64,000 nucleotides of DNA from Nocardioides silvaticus. GTDB lineage: Bacteria > Actinomycetota > Actinomycetes > Propionibacteriales > Nocardioidaceae. How positions within the stretch are numbered: position 1 is the stretch's first letter; every line of letters begins with the position of its first letter. Positions 36,145-46,424 of this stretch are shown here, piece by piece. A program made the position numbers and the translations under genes. The stretch covers positions 558,001 through 622,000 of the forward strand of contig NZ_QGDD01000002.1 in the NCBI RefSeq assembly GCF_003160695.1, read 5' to 3'. The notes under the pieces were generated by a model. It did no database searches. It saw nothing but the letters and a program-made list of their open reading frames with translations, and was not told the origin of the DNA.

Positions 36145-36291
36145 TCAGGCGACCTGGCCGGGCATCAGGACCGGCGGGCAGTTGCAGCTGTCGCTGCACG
36201 GCAGGTAGGTGTGCACCCCGTGTCCGCACGACTGGCAGGGCAGGTCGTGCGACAGGTGGTCGACGCGCCCCGTCGTCAGGGTGTCCCACAT
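36145..36291 (-). CDS. 48-residue Cys/His-rich microprotein
   Basis: ATG at 36291 is preceded by AGGAGGTG 6 nt upstream, one of the strongest ribosome binding sites in the window. The product has Cys19, 22, 32, 36, 38 and His12, 15, 24, 27, in the arrangement CxxCGHxxH..CxxxCxC. That pattern suggests one small zinc site. No signal peptide or membrane segment. I do not recognise a named family. It lies alone between the META gene and the diguanylate cyclase, on the strand opposite to the latter. Confidence 0.65.
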   Translation of the reverse strand: MWDTLTTGRVDHLSHDLPCQSCGHGVHTYLPCSDSCNCPPVLMPGQVA

Positions 36292-36579
36292 GATCGGCAC
36301 CTCCTCTCCTGCGTCTCCCTTTACTGACTGAGCAACGACGGTAGGCACGTGATACGGCCACCGTGGGCCGAATGCGGGGAAACCGTCCTCACGTCCCAGG
36401 GGGCCTGGTCCGAAATGACCAGCGCCCCTGGTCGAGAGGGTGGAGTCGGTGATCCAGGACCGGATCTGATAGCGATTGGGGCGTTCGGGGGACGGCGGCG
36501 AGCGGCGCCCTCTACGGTCGGAGCCGGGAGAGGATGAGCACGGATCGGGGGCCGTGCTCCGGGGACGGGGAGAAGCTCC

Positions 36580-37857
36580 ATGGTGGTCGTCGACCGCGTC
36601 GGCGCGCGTCCACGAAGGCGCGTGGGGAACTGGGCCTTCCTGCGCACGCCGTGGGCGTGCCGGGTCTGGATCGGTGGCGCTCTCGGCCTGGCGCTGGTCG
36701 GTCCGGTCGTCCTCGCGGACCTCGGGCGCGAGCGCACGGCGATGCCCGAGGCGCTCACCGGGCTGGTCCTGATCGGGCTGTCGGTCCTGAACGTCGAGAT
36801 CGGCCGGATGCTCGAGGGTGGCGTCAGCCGCGGGCAGCGCCCGCACAAGGGGCTGACGGCCTGGGCGCTCGCGAGTGCACTGCTCCTCCCGACCTGGTGG
36901 CTGCTCCCGGTCGTCGCCGTCACCTACGCCCACGGCTGGTGGCGCGGGATGCGGGTGACGCCGTGGAAGTGGATCGGCTCGGCGGCGTACGTCGTGATCG
37001 CGGGTCTGGTGGCCGCGATCACGGCGCGCGCCGTCCTCGGCGCCGAGCCGAACCTGATGGTCGGCGACGGCCGGCTCGGCGTCGTGGCCGTGCTGGCTGC
37101 CGTGGCGGCCTTCCTGGTGACGACCACTGTCCTGTTCCACGGCAGCGCCTACCTCAACCACCGTGCCGACGAGGTGTGGCTGCGTCGGACGCTGGCCAGC
37201 CCGTCGTTCTACCTGACCGAGACCGGGGTGCTGCTCGTCGGCGGTCTGTCGGCCGCGATCTGGACCGGCGGCGGCTGGTTCGTGGCACTGCTGGCGCCGG
37301 TCTACCTGCTGACCCAGCGCGCGGCCCTCCACGAGCCGCTGCGCGAGCGTGCCGAGCACGACGACAAGACCGGCGCCCTGCGGTTCGAGTCCTGGCGCCG
37401 GCTCGCCACGGCCCGGGCCGAGCGGTGCGTCCGGCAGGACCAGCCGTGGAGCGTGCTGTTCGGCGACATCGACCACTTCCGGGACTACAACGAGACGTGG
37501 GGCCACCTCGTCGGCGACGCCGCGCTCGTGGCCGTCGCCGACGCCATCGCCACGGAGCTGCGCGACGGCGACCTGCTGGGCCGGTTCGGCGGGGAGGAGT
37601 TCTGCGTCTTCCTTCCCGGCGTCTCGGTCGTCGAGGCGGCGGCGGTCGCGGAGCGGATCCGCGCCCGGGTCGCGTCGGCACCGGTGCCGACCGGAGATCC
37701 CGTCACGATCAGCATCGGCGGGGCCGCGGTGCCGCCGGGCGCGGCGCCGGAGCTCGTCTCGGTGCTGACCACCGCGGACCGGGCGCTCTACCGCGCCAAG
37801 CGCGACGGGAGGGACCGCTCGACCGTCAGCCTGGTGGAGGCGGTCGACGCCGCCTGA
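36580..37857 (+). CDS. Membrane diguanylate cyclase (GGDEF)
   Basis: A 425-residue protein. Around six membrane helices occupy residues 25-250. The GGDEF domain begins at HDDKTGALRFESWRRL near 262. The active motif is GGEEF at 337-341. The inhibitory I-site RxxD (Arg328-Asp331) is exactly five residues upstream, so it should be an active, product-inhibited c-di-GMP synthase. No recognisable named sensor domain. GGGGAGAAG 5-7 nt before the ATG supports the start. A TACGGT box lies further upstream at 36514-36519. Confidence 0.92.
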   Translation: MVVVDRVGARPRRRVGNWAFLRTPWACRVWIGGALGLALVGPVVLADLGRERTAMPEALTGLVLIGLSVLNVEIGRMLEGGVSRGQRPHKGLTAWALASALLLPTWWLLPVVAVTYAHGWWRGMRVTPWKWIGSAAYVVIAGLVAAITARAVLGAEPNLMVGDGRLGVVAVLAAVAAFLVTTTVLFHGSAYLNHRADEVWLRRTLASPSFYLTETGVLLVGGLSAAIWTGGGWFVALLAPVYLLTQRAALHEPLRERAEHDDKTGALRFESWRRLATARAERCVRQDQPWSVLFGDIDHFRDYNETWGHLVGDAALVAVADAIATELRDGDLLGRFGGEEFCVFLPGVSVVEAAAVAERIRARVASAPVPTGDPVTISIGGAAVPPGAAPELVSVLTTADRALYRAKRDGRDRSTVSLVEAVDAA

Positions 37858-37971
37858 TGCCCGCGCGGACCATCGGCTGGTCCGTTGTGACCAGGACGGT
37901 GTGGACGAAGGCCCGTCGAGGTTTCGTCGGGCGCTGGGTGAGCATGAGAGTACCGACACGAGGGGGCCGTC

Positions 37972-38142
37972 ATGGGAGCAGGACCGACAGTCGACGCAGG
38001 ACCCGCCCGCGGCAGTGAGGGCGCCGTCGCCGGGTGCGGGTTCCCGGCGTGCGAGGGCGACCCGGTCACCGAGCGCGGCATGTGCGAGGTGCACCAGCGG
38101 GTGGCGGTCTCGCGCACCGGTTCGTGGCTCGAGGCGGGCTGA
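37972..38142 (+). CDS. 56-residue putative zinc-finger microprotein
   Basis: ATG at 37972 has GAGGGGG 5-6 nt upstream. The product has a Gly/Ala-rich N-terminus and then C-x4-C-x10-C-x2-H (Cys22, Cys27, Cys38, His41), a treble-clef-like zinc pattern with the CEVHQ ending often seen in short actinobacterial proteins. It is separate from the GGDEF gene by 114 bp and precedes a hydrolase by 43 bp. The function is unknown; reality as a gene is inferred from RBS plus motif. Confidence 0.55.
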   Translation: MGAGPTVDAGPARGSEGAVAGCGFPACEGDPVTERGMCEVHQRVAVSRTGSWLEAG

Positions 38143-38173
38143 CCGATCCCGACGCCGGGACCCGGCAGCGCAG

Positions 38174-38179
38174 TAGCCT
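38174..38179 (+). promoter_or_regulatory. -10 box TAGCCT of the hydrolase gene at 38186
   Basis: TAGCCT followed by CCGGAC and the ATG; leaderless spacing of 6 nt. Confidence 0.45.
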
Positions 38180-38185
38180 CCGGAC

Positions 38186-38941
38186 ATGGCGACCCGCGTC
38201 CGGTTCCCGAGCAGCACCGGTCCGCTCCTCGCCGGGCTGGTCGACGAGCCCGACGGGCCGGCCCGCGGCTGGGGCCTGTTCGTCCACGGGCTGACCCTCG
38301 GCAAGGACTGCCCTGCGGCCGCGCGCATCTGCAAGCAGCTGGCGCGCGACGGCATCGGGATGCTGCGCTACGACAACCTCGGCCTGGCCGACTCCGAGGG
38401 CGACTGGGGGGACGGCTCGTTCACCCAGAAGGTGGCCGACACGATCGCGGCCGCCCGGTTCATGGCGGACCGCGGCACGTCGGTCGACGTGCTGGTCGGG
38501 CACTCGCTGGGCGGTGCTGCTGCGCTGGCGGCGGCGGTCCCCGCACAGGTGCGCGCCGTCGTGAGCATCGGCGCGCCGATCGACCCCGGCCACGCCGAGA
38601 ACCAGTACGACGCGCTCGTCGACCGGGTGCTGAGCGAGGGGCAGGCGGAGTGGCTCGTCGGCGGTCGCGCGCTGACACTGCGTCGCTCGTTCGTCGAGGA
38701 CATGCGCAACGCCGACCTGCGCGAGTCGATCCGTGACCTGCACATGCCTCTTCTGGTGATGCACTCGCCGACCGACAACACCGTCGGGATCGCCAACGCG
38801 AGCGAGATCTTCCGCACCGCCCGTCACCCCCGCAGCTTCGTCTCGCTCGAAGGCTCCGACCACCTGCTGACGAAGCCGGGCCAGGCGCAGCGGGCGGGAC
38901 GCATCATCTCGGCATGGGCCGACCAGTACCTCGTCGACTAG
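38186..38941 (+). CDS. Alpha/beta hydrolase, serine aminopeptidase-like
   Basis: A 251-residue protein. GWGLFVHGLTLGKDC forms the oxyanion region. The nucleophile elbow is GHSLGG with Ser107. MHSPTDNTVGIANASEIF and EGSDHLLTKP hold the acid and His. It resembles the hydrolase half of bifunctional hydrolase/OsmC proteins, but no OsmC domain follows; that is an impression only. The TAG stop forms the first half of the -10 box of the AraC gene downstream. Confidence 0.85.
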   Translation: MATRVRFPSSTGPLLAGLVDEPDGPARGWGLFVHGLTLGKDCPAAARICKQLARDGIGMLRYDNLGLADSEGDWGDGSFTQKVADTIAAARFMADRGTSVDVLVGHSLGGAAALAAAVPAQVRAVVSIGAPIDPGHAENQYDALVDRVLSEGQAEWLVGGRALTLRRSFVEDMRNADLRESIRDLHMPLLVMHSPTDNTVGIANASEIFRTARHPRSFVSLEGSDHLLTKPGQAQRAGRIISAWADQYLVD

Positions 38942-38944
38942 GCT
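38939..38944 (+). promoter_or_regulatory. -10 box TAGGCT of the AraC gene, overlapping the hydrolase stop codon
   Basis: Hydrolase stop TAG is 38939-38941; the full box TAGGCT is 7 nt before the GTG at 38952. Confidence 0.5.
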
Positions 38945-38951
38945 CCCCGCC

Positions 38952-39410
38952 GTGACCAGCCCGGCCGGCGACCAGCGCCTCCGCGACCTCGCTCTGCTGC
39001 GGAGGGTCAAGGACCGGATGGACCGCGAGTACGACCAGCCCCTCGACGTCGCCGCCCTCGCGCGCGGGGTCGGCATGTCCGCCGGCCACCTCAGCCGCCA
39101 GTTCCGCGAGGCCTACGGCGAGCCGCCCTACTCCTACTTGATGACGCGCCGCATCGAGCGGGCGATGACCCTGCTCCGACGCGGCGACTTGAGCGTCACC
39201 GAGGTCTGCTTCGCGGTCGGCTGCTCGTCGCTGGGCACGTTCAGCACCCGGTTCACCGAGCTCGTCGGGGTCCCGCCGAGCGTCTACCGCGACGACCCCG
39301 AGCGCTCGACGGAGGGCATGATCGCCTGCGTCGCCAAGAAGGTGACCCGACCGGTGCGGAACCCGGCCGCGGCGGGAGTCAGACGGTCCGGACCAGCACC
39401 TCGGGGGTGA
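38952..39410 (+). CDS. Short AraC family transcriptional regulator
   Basis: A 152-residue protein that is almost entirely the DNA-binding domain: LDVAALARGVGMSAGHLSRQFREAYGEPPYSYL and VTEVCFAVGCSSLGTFSTRFTELVGVPP are the two helix-turn-helix motifs. There is no sensor domain. Its last 32 bases overlap the end of the convergent lactate-monooxygenase-like gene. It probably regulates a neighbour such as the VOC gene or the flavoenzyme, but the sequence does not say which. Confidence 0.87.
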   Translation: MTSPAGDQRLRDLALLRRVKDRMDREYDQPLDVAALARGVGMSAGHLSRQFREAYGEPPYSYLMTRRIERAMTLLRRGDLSVTEVCFAVGCSSLGTFSTRFTELVGVPPSVYRDDPERSTEGMIACVAKKVTRPVRNPAAAGVRRSGPAPRG

Positions 39411-40542
39411 GGTCGGCGATCGAGCGGTAGCCGTTGAGGCCCATCGTGAGGTCCGCCTCGGCCAGCAGGCACTGCAGGACGTGGTGGGCGCCGGCTGCGC
39501 CGGCCAGGCTGATGCCCCAGCCGTAGGGACGGCCGATGCCGACCGCGGTCGCCCCGAGGGCGAGCGCCTTGACGACGTCGACCCCCGAACGGACGCCCGA
39601 GTCGAAGAGCACCGGCATCCCCTCGGCCGCCTCGACGACAGCGGGCAGGAAGTCGATCGCCGGTGCGCTCGCCGCCTGCCGGCCGCCGTGGTTGGAGCAG
39701 TAGATCCCGTCGATCCCGCCGTCCCGGGCGCGCCGGACGTCGTCGGGGTGGCAGATCCCCTTGAGCAGCACCGGCAGCGCCGTGAGCCCGCGCAGCCACT
39801 CGATGTCGTCCCAGGAGAGCCCGGGGTTGCCGAACGTCATCGCCCACGCGATCGCCGCGGCGCCCAGGTCCTCCTCGGGCGTCTTCTCGAGCCGGCTGCG
39901 GAACACCGGGTCGCTGAAGTAGTTGGCGAGGCACAGCCCGCGCAGCTGCGGGAAGGTGGCGTGTCGCAGGTCGCGCGGCCGCCAGCCGAGGGACCAGGTG
40001 TCGAGCGTGACCACGATGCCGGCGTACCCCGCCGCTTCGGCACGGCGCACGAAGCTCTCGGCCAGCTCGCGGTCGTTCGGCGTGTAGAGCTGGTAGAAGC
40101 CCGGGGTGTCGCCGAGCTCCGCGGCGACTGTCTCCATCGGGTCCTGCACCAGGGTCGAGATCACCGCCGGGACGCCGGACGCGGCCGCCGCGCGGGCCAC
40201 CTCGAGGTCGCCGTGCTGGCTCTCGTGCATCACGCCGATGACGCCGATCGGCGCCATGAACAGGGGAGTGGGGTAGCGGCGCCCGAACAGCTCGATCGAG
40301 AGGTCCCGTTCCGCCGCGCCCGCCAGCATCCGCGGGACGATGCCCCAGCGGTGGAACGCCGTGACGTTGGCGCGCTGGGTGTGCTCGTCGCCAGCACCAC
40401 CGGCGACGTAGTCGAGCAGCTCGGGGTCCATGACCTCGCCGGCGCGTGCCTCGAGGTCGGAGTAGGTCAGGGGGAGCTCGGGCTTCGCCCCGGTCAGCCC
40501 GTCGAGGTAGATGCCCAGCTGGAAGTCGGCGAAGTTGGCCAT
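39379..40542 (-). CDS. FMN-dependent alpha-hydroxy-acid oxidase, lactate 2-monooxygenase-like
   Basis: A 387-residue flavoenzyme. Hallmarks are SYVAGG-like DYVAGGAGDEHTQRANVTAF, PIGVIGVMHESQHGD, TLDTWSLGWRPRDLRHATFPQLRGLCLANY and the catalytic His in GIYCSNHGGRQ. These are close to mycobacterial lactate 2-monooxygenase, which oxidises lactate to acetate, CO2 and water. The start is the ATG at 40542 (MANFADFQLG), which matches the family N-terminus; the longer frame upstream is non-homologous. It is convergent with the AraC gene and divergent from a VOC gene. Confidence 0.88.
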   Translation of the reverse strand: MANFADFQLGIYLDGLTGAKPELPLTYSDLEARAGEVMDPELLDYVAGGAGDEHTQRANVTAFHRWGIVPRMLAGAAERDLSIELFGRRYPTPLFMAPIGVIGVMHESQHGDLEVARAAAASGVPAVISTLVQDPMETVAAELGDTPGFYQLYTPNDRELAESFVRRAEAAGYAGIVVTLDTWSLGWRPRDLRHATFPQLRGLCLANYFSDPVFRSRLEKTPEEDLGAAAIAWAMTFGNPGLSWDDIEWLRGLTALPVLLKGICHPDDVRRARDGGIDGIYCSNHGGRQAASAPAIDFLPAVVEAAEGMPVLFDSGVRSGVDVVKALALGATAVGIGRPYGWGISLAGAAGAHHVLQCLLAEADLTMGLNGYRSIADLTPEVLVRTV

Positions 40543-40614
40543 GCCGCGCATGATGCCGTACGACGAGGCATGCAACTGGTCAGGAATCGAGAAGCCGTCG
40601 TCGGCGAGCCGCAA

Positions 40615-40620
40615 TAGCGT
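40615..40620 (+). promoter_or_regulatory. -10 box TAGCGT of the first VOC gene
   Basis: TAGCGT is 7 nt upstream of the ATG at 40628, and supports that ATG as a leaderless start. Confidence 0.45.
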
Positions 40621-40627
40621 TGCGCCC

Positions 40628-41047
40628 ATGGAGATCAAGATCAACGCCAGCTTCCTGCCGCACAGCAACCCCGACGAGTCGCTCGCGTTCTTCCGTGACG
40701 TCCTGGGCTTCGAGGTCCGCAACGACGTCGGCTACGAGGGGATGCGCTGGATCACCGTCGGTCCGGCGGGCCAGCCGGACACCAGCATCGTGCTGCACCC
40801 GCCGGGTGCCACCCCGGGCCTGACCGACGAGGAGCGCACCATGCTGCTCGAGCTGATGGCGAAGGGCATCTACTTCGGGGTCAACCTGGCGACGGACGAC
40901 GTGGACGCCACGTTCGACACCCTCCAGGCGCGCGGCGCCGAGGTGATCCAGGAGCCGATGGACCAGCCCTACGGCACCCGCGACTGCGCCTTCCGCGACC
41001 CGGCCGGCAACGAGCTCCGGATCCAGCAGGTCCAGCAGGCAGACTGA
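40628..41047 (+). CDS. VOC family protein (glyoxalase/bleomycin resistance fold)
   Basis: A 139-residue protein with paired beta-alpha-beta-beta-beta modules: [17 protein letters not shown] at the start, [48 protein letters not shown] at the end. The metal-ligand pattern (Glu/His at strand ends) is only partly evident. It precedes the UvrA-like gene by 5 bp, so the two are probably co-transcribed. A binding or detoxifying role is plausible. Confidence 0.85.
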   Translation: MEIKINASFLPHSNPDESLAFFRDVLGFEVRNDVGYEGMRWITVGPAGQPDTSIVLHPPGATPGLTDEERTMLLELMAKGIYFGVNLATDDVDATFDTLQARGAEVIQEPMDQPYGTRDCAFRDPAGNELRIQQVQQAD

Positions 41048-41052
41048 CGTCC

Positions 41053-43443
<2,391 letters not shown>

Positions 43444-43458
43444 GGCGACGCTGGTGTC

Positions 43459-43920
43459 ATGAGCCGCACGATCCAGGTCACCTTCGACGCCCACGACCCG
43501 CGCGCCCTGTCGACGTTCTGGCGCGACGTGCTCGGCTACGTCCATCCCGCCCCACCGGGGGTGGAGCTGGCGGCGGGAGCGGACCCGCTAACCGCGTGGG
43601 ACGACTTCCTGGAGCGCTCCGGGGTGCCCGAGGACCGGCGCAACAGCGCGTCAGCGATCGAGGACCCCGACGGCGACGGCCCACGCGTGTTCTTCCAGCA
43701 GGTCCCCGAGGACAAGGTCGCGAAGAACCGGGTCCACCTCGACGTCCGGGCAGCACCGGGGCTGACGGGGGAGGAGCGGATGGCGGTGCTGGAGGCGGAG
43801 TGTGAACGACTCGTTGCCCTCGGCGCCCACCGGGTGCGCCGGTTCGATCCGGCGCCCCCGATGGGCAACGGTCACATCGTGATGAGCGACCCCGAGGGCA
43901 ACGAGTTCTGTCTCGACTGA
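43459..43920 (+). CDS. VOC family protein
   Basis: A 153-residue glyoxalase/dioxygenase-fold protein: IQVTFDAHDPRALSTFWRDVLGY, VFFQQVPEDKVAKNRVHLDVRA and GNGHIVMSDPEGNEFCLD are the module borders. His in RVHLDV and Glu in GNEFCL are in metal-ligand positions. It follows the UvrA-like gene by 15 bp and may belong to the same transcript. Confidence 0.85.
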   Translation: MSRTIQVTFDAHDPRALSTFWRDVLGYVHPAPPGVELAAGADPLTAWDDFLERSGVPEDRRNSASAIEDPDGDGPRVFFQQVPEDKVAKNRVHLDVRAAPGLTGEERMAVLEAECERLVALGAHRVRRFDPAPPMGNGHIVMSDPEGNEFCLD

Positions 43921-43930
43921 TCAGCAGACG

Positions 43931-44074
43931 CTAGTAGTACAAGCGCCGCTCGCCGCGGATCGGCACCAGGTTGAGGATCAGGCCGACCACGATCAGGATC
44001 GCACCGATCGTGGTGAGGACCGAGATGCTGGCCAGCAGGCCGATCACCAGGAGGATCACTCCGAGGATCACCAT
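43931..44074 (-). CDS. 47-residue hydrophobic protein, DUF6131-like
   Basis: ATG at 44074 with AGGAGA about 7 nt upstream. Nearly the whole product is two short membrane segments (VILGVILLVIGLLASI and TIGAILIVVGLILNLV) ending in a basic-aromatic tail RGERRLYY. This matches the small actinobacterial DUF6131 pattern as I remember it. It is probably a membrane microprotein of unknown function, located 3' to 3' with the VOC gene. Confidence 0.7.
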   Translation of the reverse strand: MVILGVILLVIGLLASISVLTTIGAILIVVGLILNLVPIRGERRLYY

Positions 44075-44178
44075 GTTTCTTTCTCCTTGTCCGGTCGACG
44101 TGGGGTGTCGACGCATGCCTCCCCGGTACCCCGCGTCGCACCGGCTATCCGCCCCGAACCCCCGTCTGACCTGCACGA

Positions 44179-46317
44179 TCACGTCAGGACCACCAGCTGC
44201 TGGGTCGCCCGGGTCATCGCGACGTAGCGATCCACCGCACCCTCGATCCCGGTCCCGAACGCGGCCGGTCCGACCAGGACGACCAAGTCGAACTCCAGGC
44301 CCTTCACGAGCTCGGGGGAGAGCGAACGCACCCGACGGGTCGGCTCGAACGTGGGGTCGCCGATGACGCAGGCGACTCCCTCGGGGTGGACCTCGAGCCA
44401 CTCATCGAGCACCTGCCGGAGGTCGGTGACCGGACCGTGCGCCACCGGAACGCCGGTACGACGGATCGAGGTCGGGACGTTCGCGTCCGGCAGCGCCTCA
44501 CGGATCACCGGTGCGGCCTCGGCCATGACCTCCTCCGGCGTGCGGTAGTTGACGGTCAGCGACGCCAGCTGCACGCGGTCGAGCCCCACCCGGGCCAACC
44601 GTTCCTCCCACGACTCCGTGAACCCGTGCCGGGCCTGGGCGCGGTCGCCCACGATCGTGAAGCTCCGCGAGGGGCAACGCTGGAGCAGCATCTGCCACTC
44701 GGCGTCGGTCAGCTCCTGGGCCTCGTCCACGACGACGTGGCCGAACGGCCCGGCCAGCAGGTCCGGATCGGCGGTGGGCACGGAGGACTCGTCGTCGAGG
44801 TCGTTCTGGGCGTCCGGCCGCCGCAGCATCGACATCACCTTCATCTCGGTGTCGTCGGACGCGACGAGGTGGTCGACGACCACGGCCATCTCCTTCCGCC
44901 GCGCGGCGAGCGCCGCCTCCTGCCGCCGCTTCCGGGCGGGTGCGTCCGGGTCGCCGAGTCGTCGGCGGGCCGCGTCCAGGATCGGCAGGTCGGAGGCGGT
45001 CCACGCCTGTCCGTCTGCACGCCGGAGCGCGGCCACCTCGTCGGGGGAGAGCCACGGCGCGCACATCCGCAGGTAGGCCGGAACCGTCCACAGGTCGCCC
45101 ACCAGGTCCGCGGGATCGATGATCGGCCAAGCGCGGTGGAAGGCGTCGGTGAGCACCTGGTTGCGCGCGAAGGAGCGCTTGAGGAGGGCGGGGGAGAGGT
45201 CGCTCTCCTCCTCGAGCTCGTGCTTGTCCACGAGGATGGCGACCAACGCCTCCCACACCTCGTCGCGCGCCTCGTTGTGCGGCGTGCCGGGGTCAGGGGC
45301 CGCGAACGCCTCCGCCCAGTCCTCGGCACTCAGCCAGACCTCCGACCAGTCGGTCTCCACGAGGATGCCCTCGGTCGGCGCTTCCTCGTAGAGCCGCACG
45401 GCGGGCTCGATCGCCCGCACCATGCGGGCGTCGGCCTTCAGGCGCGCCACCTCGGGATCGGTCTCGGCGTCCGCGGCCGCACCCTCCGGCACCAGGTCGG
45501 CCAACGTGCAGGTGCGGACGCCCTCCTCGCCGAGGCTCGGCAGCACGTCGGCGACGTAGGCCAGGTAGGGACGGTGCGGTCCCACGAACAGGATGCCGCC
45601 GCGGCCCTCGCCGAGCCGCGGGTCGGCATAGAGGAGGTACGCCGAGCGGTGCAGCGCCACCACCGTCTTGCCGGTGCCCGGGCCGCCGTCGACGACGAGC
45701 GCGCCGCGCGAGCCGGCCCGGACGATGGCGTCCTGATCCGCCTGGATGGTCGCCAGCACGTCCTGCATCTGCCCGGACCGGCTGCCGCCGAGGCTGGCGA
45801 TGAACGCGGACTGGTCGTCGAGCGCGACGTGCCCGGTGAGTGCGTCGGGATCGAAGACCTCGTCCCAGTAGTCGGTGATCCGGCCGCGGGCCCAGCGGTA
45901 GCGCCGCCGGCTCCGCAGCCCCATCGGGTTCGCATGGGTCGCGCCGAAGAACGGCGCGGCCGCAGGGGAGCGCCAGTCGACGAGCACGCGGTCCCCGGCG
46001 GCGTCGGTGAGCCCGACCCGGCCGATGTAGACCGGCTCGGCGTCGTCCTCGGCGACCATCCGTCCGAGGCAGAGGTCGAGGCTGAAGCGGCGCAGGGTGC
46101 GCAACCGTGCGGTCAGCCGGTGCACCTCCTGGTCCCGGTCCAGGGCCTGCTGGCCGGCACCGCCCGGCGCGCGTCGTACGGCGTCGAGGCGGTCGGTGAG
46201 GGTGGTGACGGATTGCTGGAGGCTCTCCGCGATGGCTGCGAAGTGCTGCTCGTCGGTGGAAATCAGGGCCGGGTCGGCCTTGGCGGAAAGGTGCGGGGGA
46301 AGGGCGAAAGCAGTCAT
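44179..46317 (-). CDS. helR: HelD/HelR-type RNA polymerase recycling ATPase
   Basis: A 712-residue UvrD-like superfamily-1 protein. The N-terminal coiled arm is residues 20-80, then the HelD-specific VDWRSPAAAPFFGATHANP. Walker A GGPGTGKT is at 211-218, Walker B VVDEAQELTDAEWQ at about 520, and AYLLY follows Walker A. Members displace stalled RNA polymerase from DNA; the HelR subgroup in Streptomyces releases rifamycin-bound polymerase and gives resistance. Its promoter carries a RAE-like palindrome, which points to HelR rather than generic HelD. It is divergent from an acetyltransferase. Confidence 0.88.
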   Translation of the reverse strand: MTAFALPPHLSAKADPALISTDEQHFAAIAESLQQSVTTLTDRLDAVRRAPGGAGQQALDRDQEVHRLTARLRTLRRFSLDLCLGRMVAEDDAEPVYIGRVGLTDAAGDRVLVDWRSPAAAPFFGATHANPMGLRSRRRYRWARGRITDYWDEVFDPDALTGHVALDDQSAFIASLGGSRSGQMQDVLATIQADQDAIVRAGSRGALVVDGGPGTGKTVVALHRSAYLLYADPRLGEGRGGILFVGPHRPYLAYVADVLPSLGEEGVRTCTLADLVPEGAAADAETDPEVARLKADARMVRAIEPAVRLYEEAPTEGILVETDWSEVWLSAEDWAEAFAAPDPGTPHNEARDEVWEALVAILVDKHELEEESDLSPALLKRSFARNQVLTDAFHRAWPIIDPADLVGDLWTVPAYLRMCAPWLSPDEVAALRRADGQAWTASDLPILDAARRRLGDPDAPARKRRQEAALAARRKEMAVVVDHLVASDDTEMKVMSMLRRPDAQNDLDDESSVPTADPDLLAGPFGHVVVDEAQELTDAEWQMLLQRCPSRSFTIVGDRAQARHGFTESWEERLARVGLDRVQLASLTVNYRTPEEVMAEAAPVIREALPDANVPTSIRRTGVPVAHGPVTDLRQVLDEWLEVHPEGVACVIGDPTFEPTRRVRSLSPELVKGLEFDLVVLVGPAAFGTGIEGAVDRYVAMTRATQQLVVLT

Positions 46318-46344
46318 GGAGCCGCGGATTCTGCCTGCCGACCA

Positions 46345-46363
46345 GGGCCTTGCGGCAAGACCC
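46345..46363 (-). promoter_or_regulatory. Rifamycin-associated-element-like palindrome upstream of helR
   Basis: The plus strand reads GGGCCTTGCGGCAAGACCC. From memory the rifamycin-associated element is GGGGCTTGCGGCAAGGCCC; 17 of 19 positions agree. It lies 27-45 bp before the helR ATG and starts 7 nt after the -10 box TATAGC, so it would cover the transcription start. Confidence 0.7.
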
Positions 46364-46370
46364 CCTCTGC

Positions 46371-46376
46371 GCTATA
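46371..46376 (-). promoter_or_regulatory. -10 box TATAGC of helR
   Basis: On the minus strand TATAGC ends 7 nt before the RAE-like palindrome. The overlapping plus-strand TATAAG at 46373-46378 could serve the divergent acetyltransferase gene. Confidence 0.45.
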
Positions 46377-46424
46377 AGTTGAAAACGGCAGGAGGATTCG
46401 CTGGCGCATCAGCCACAATCCCTC

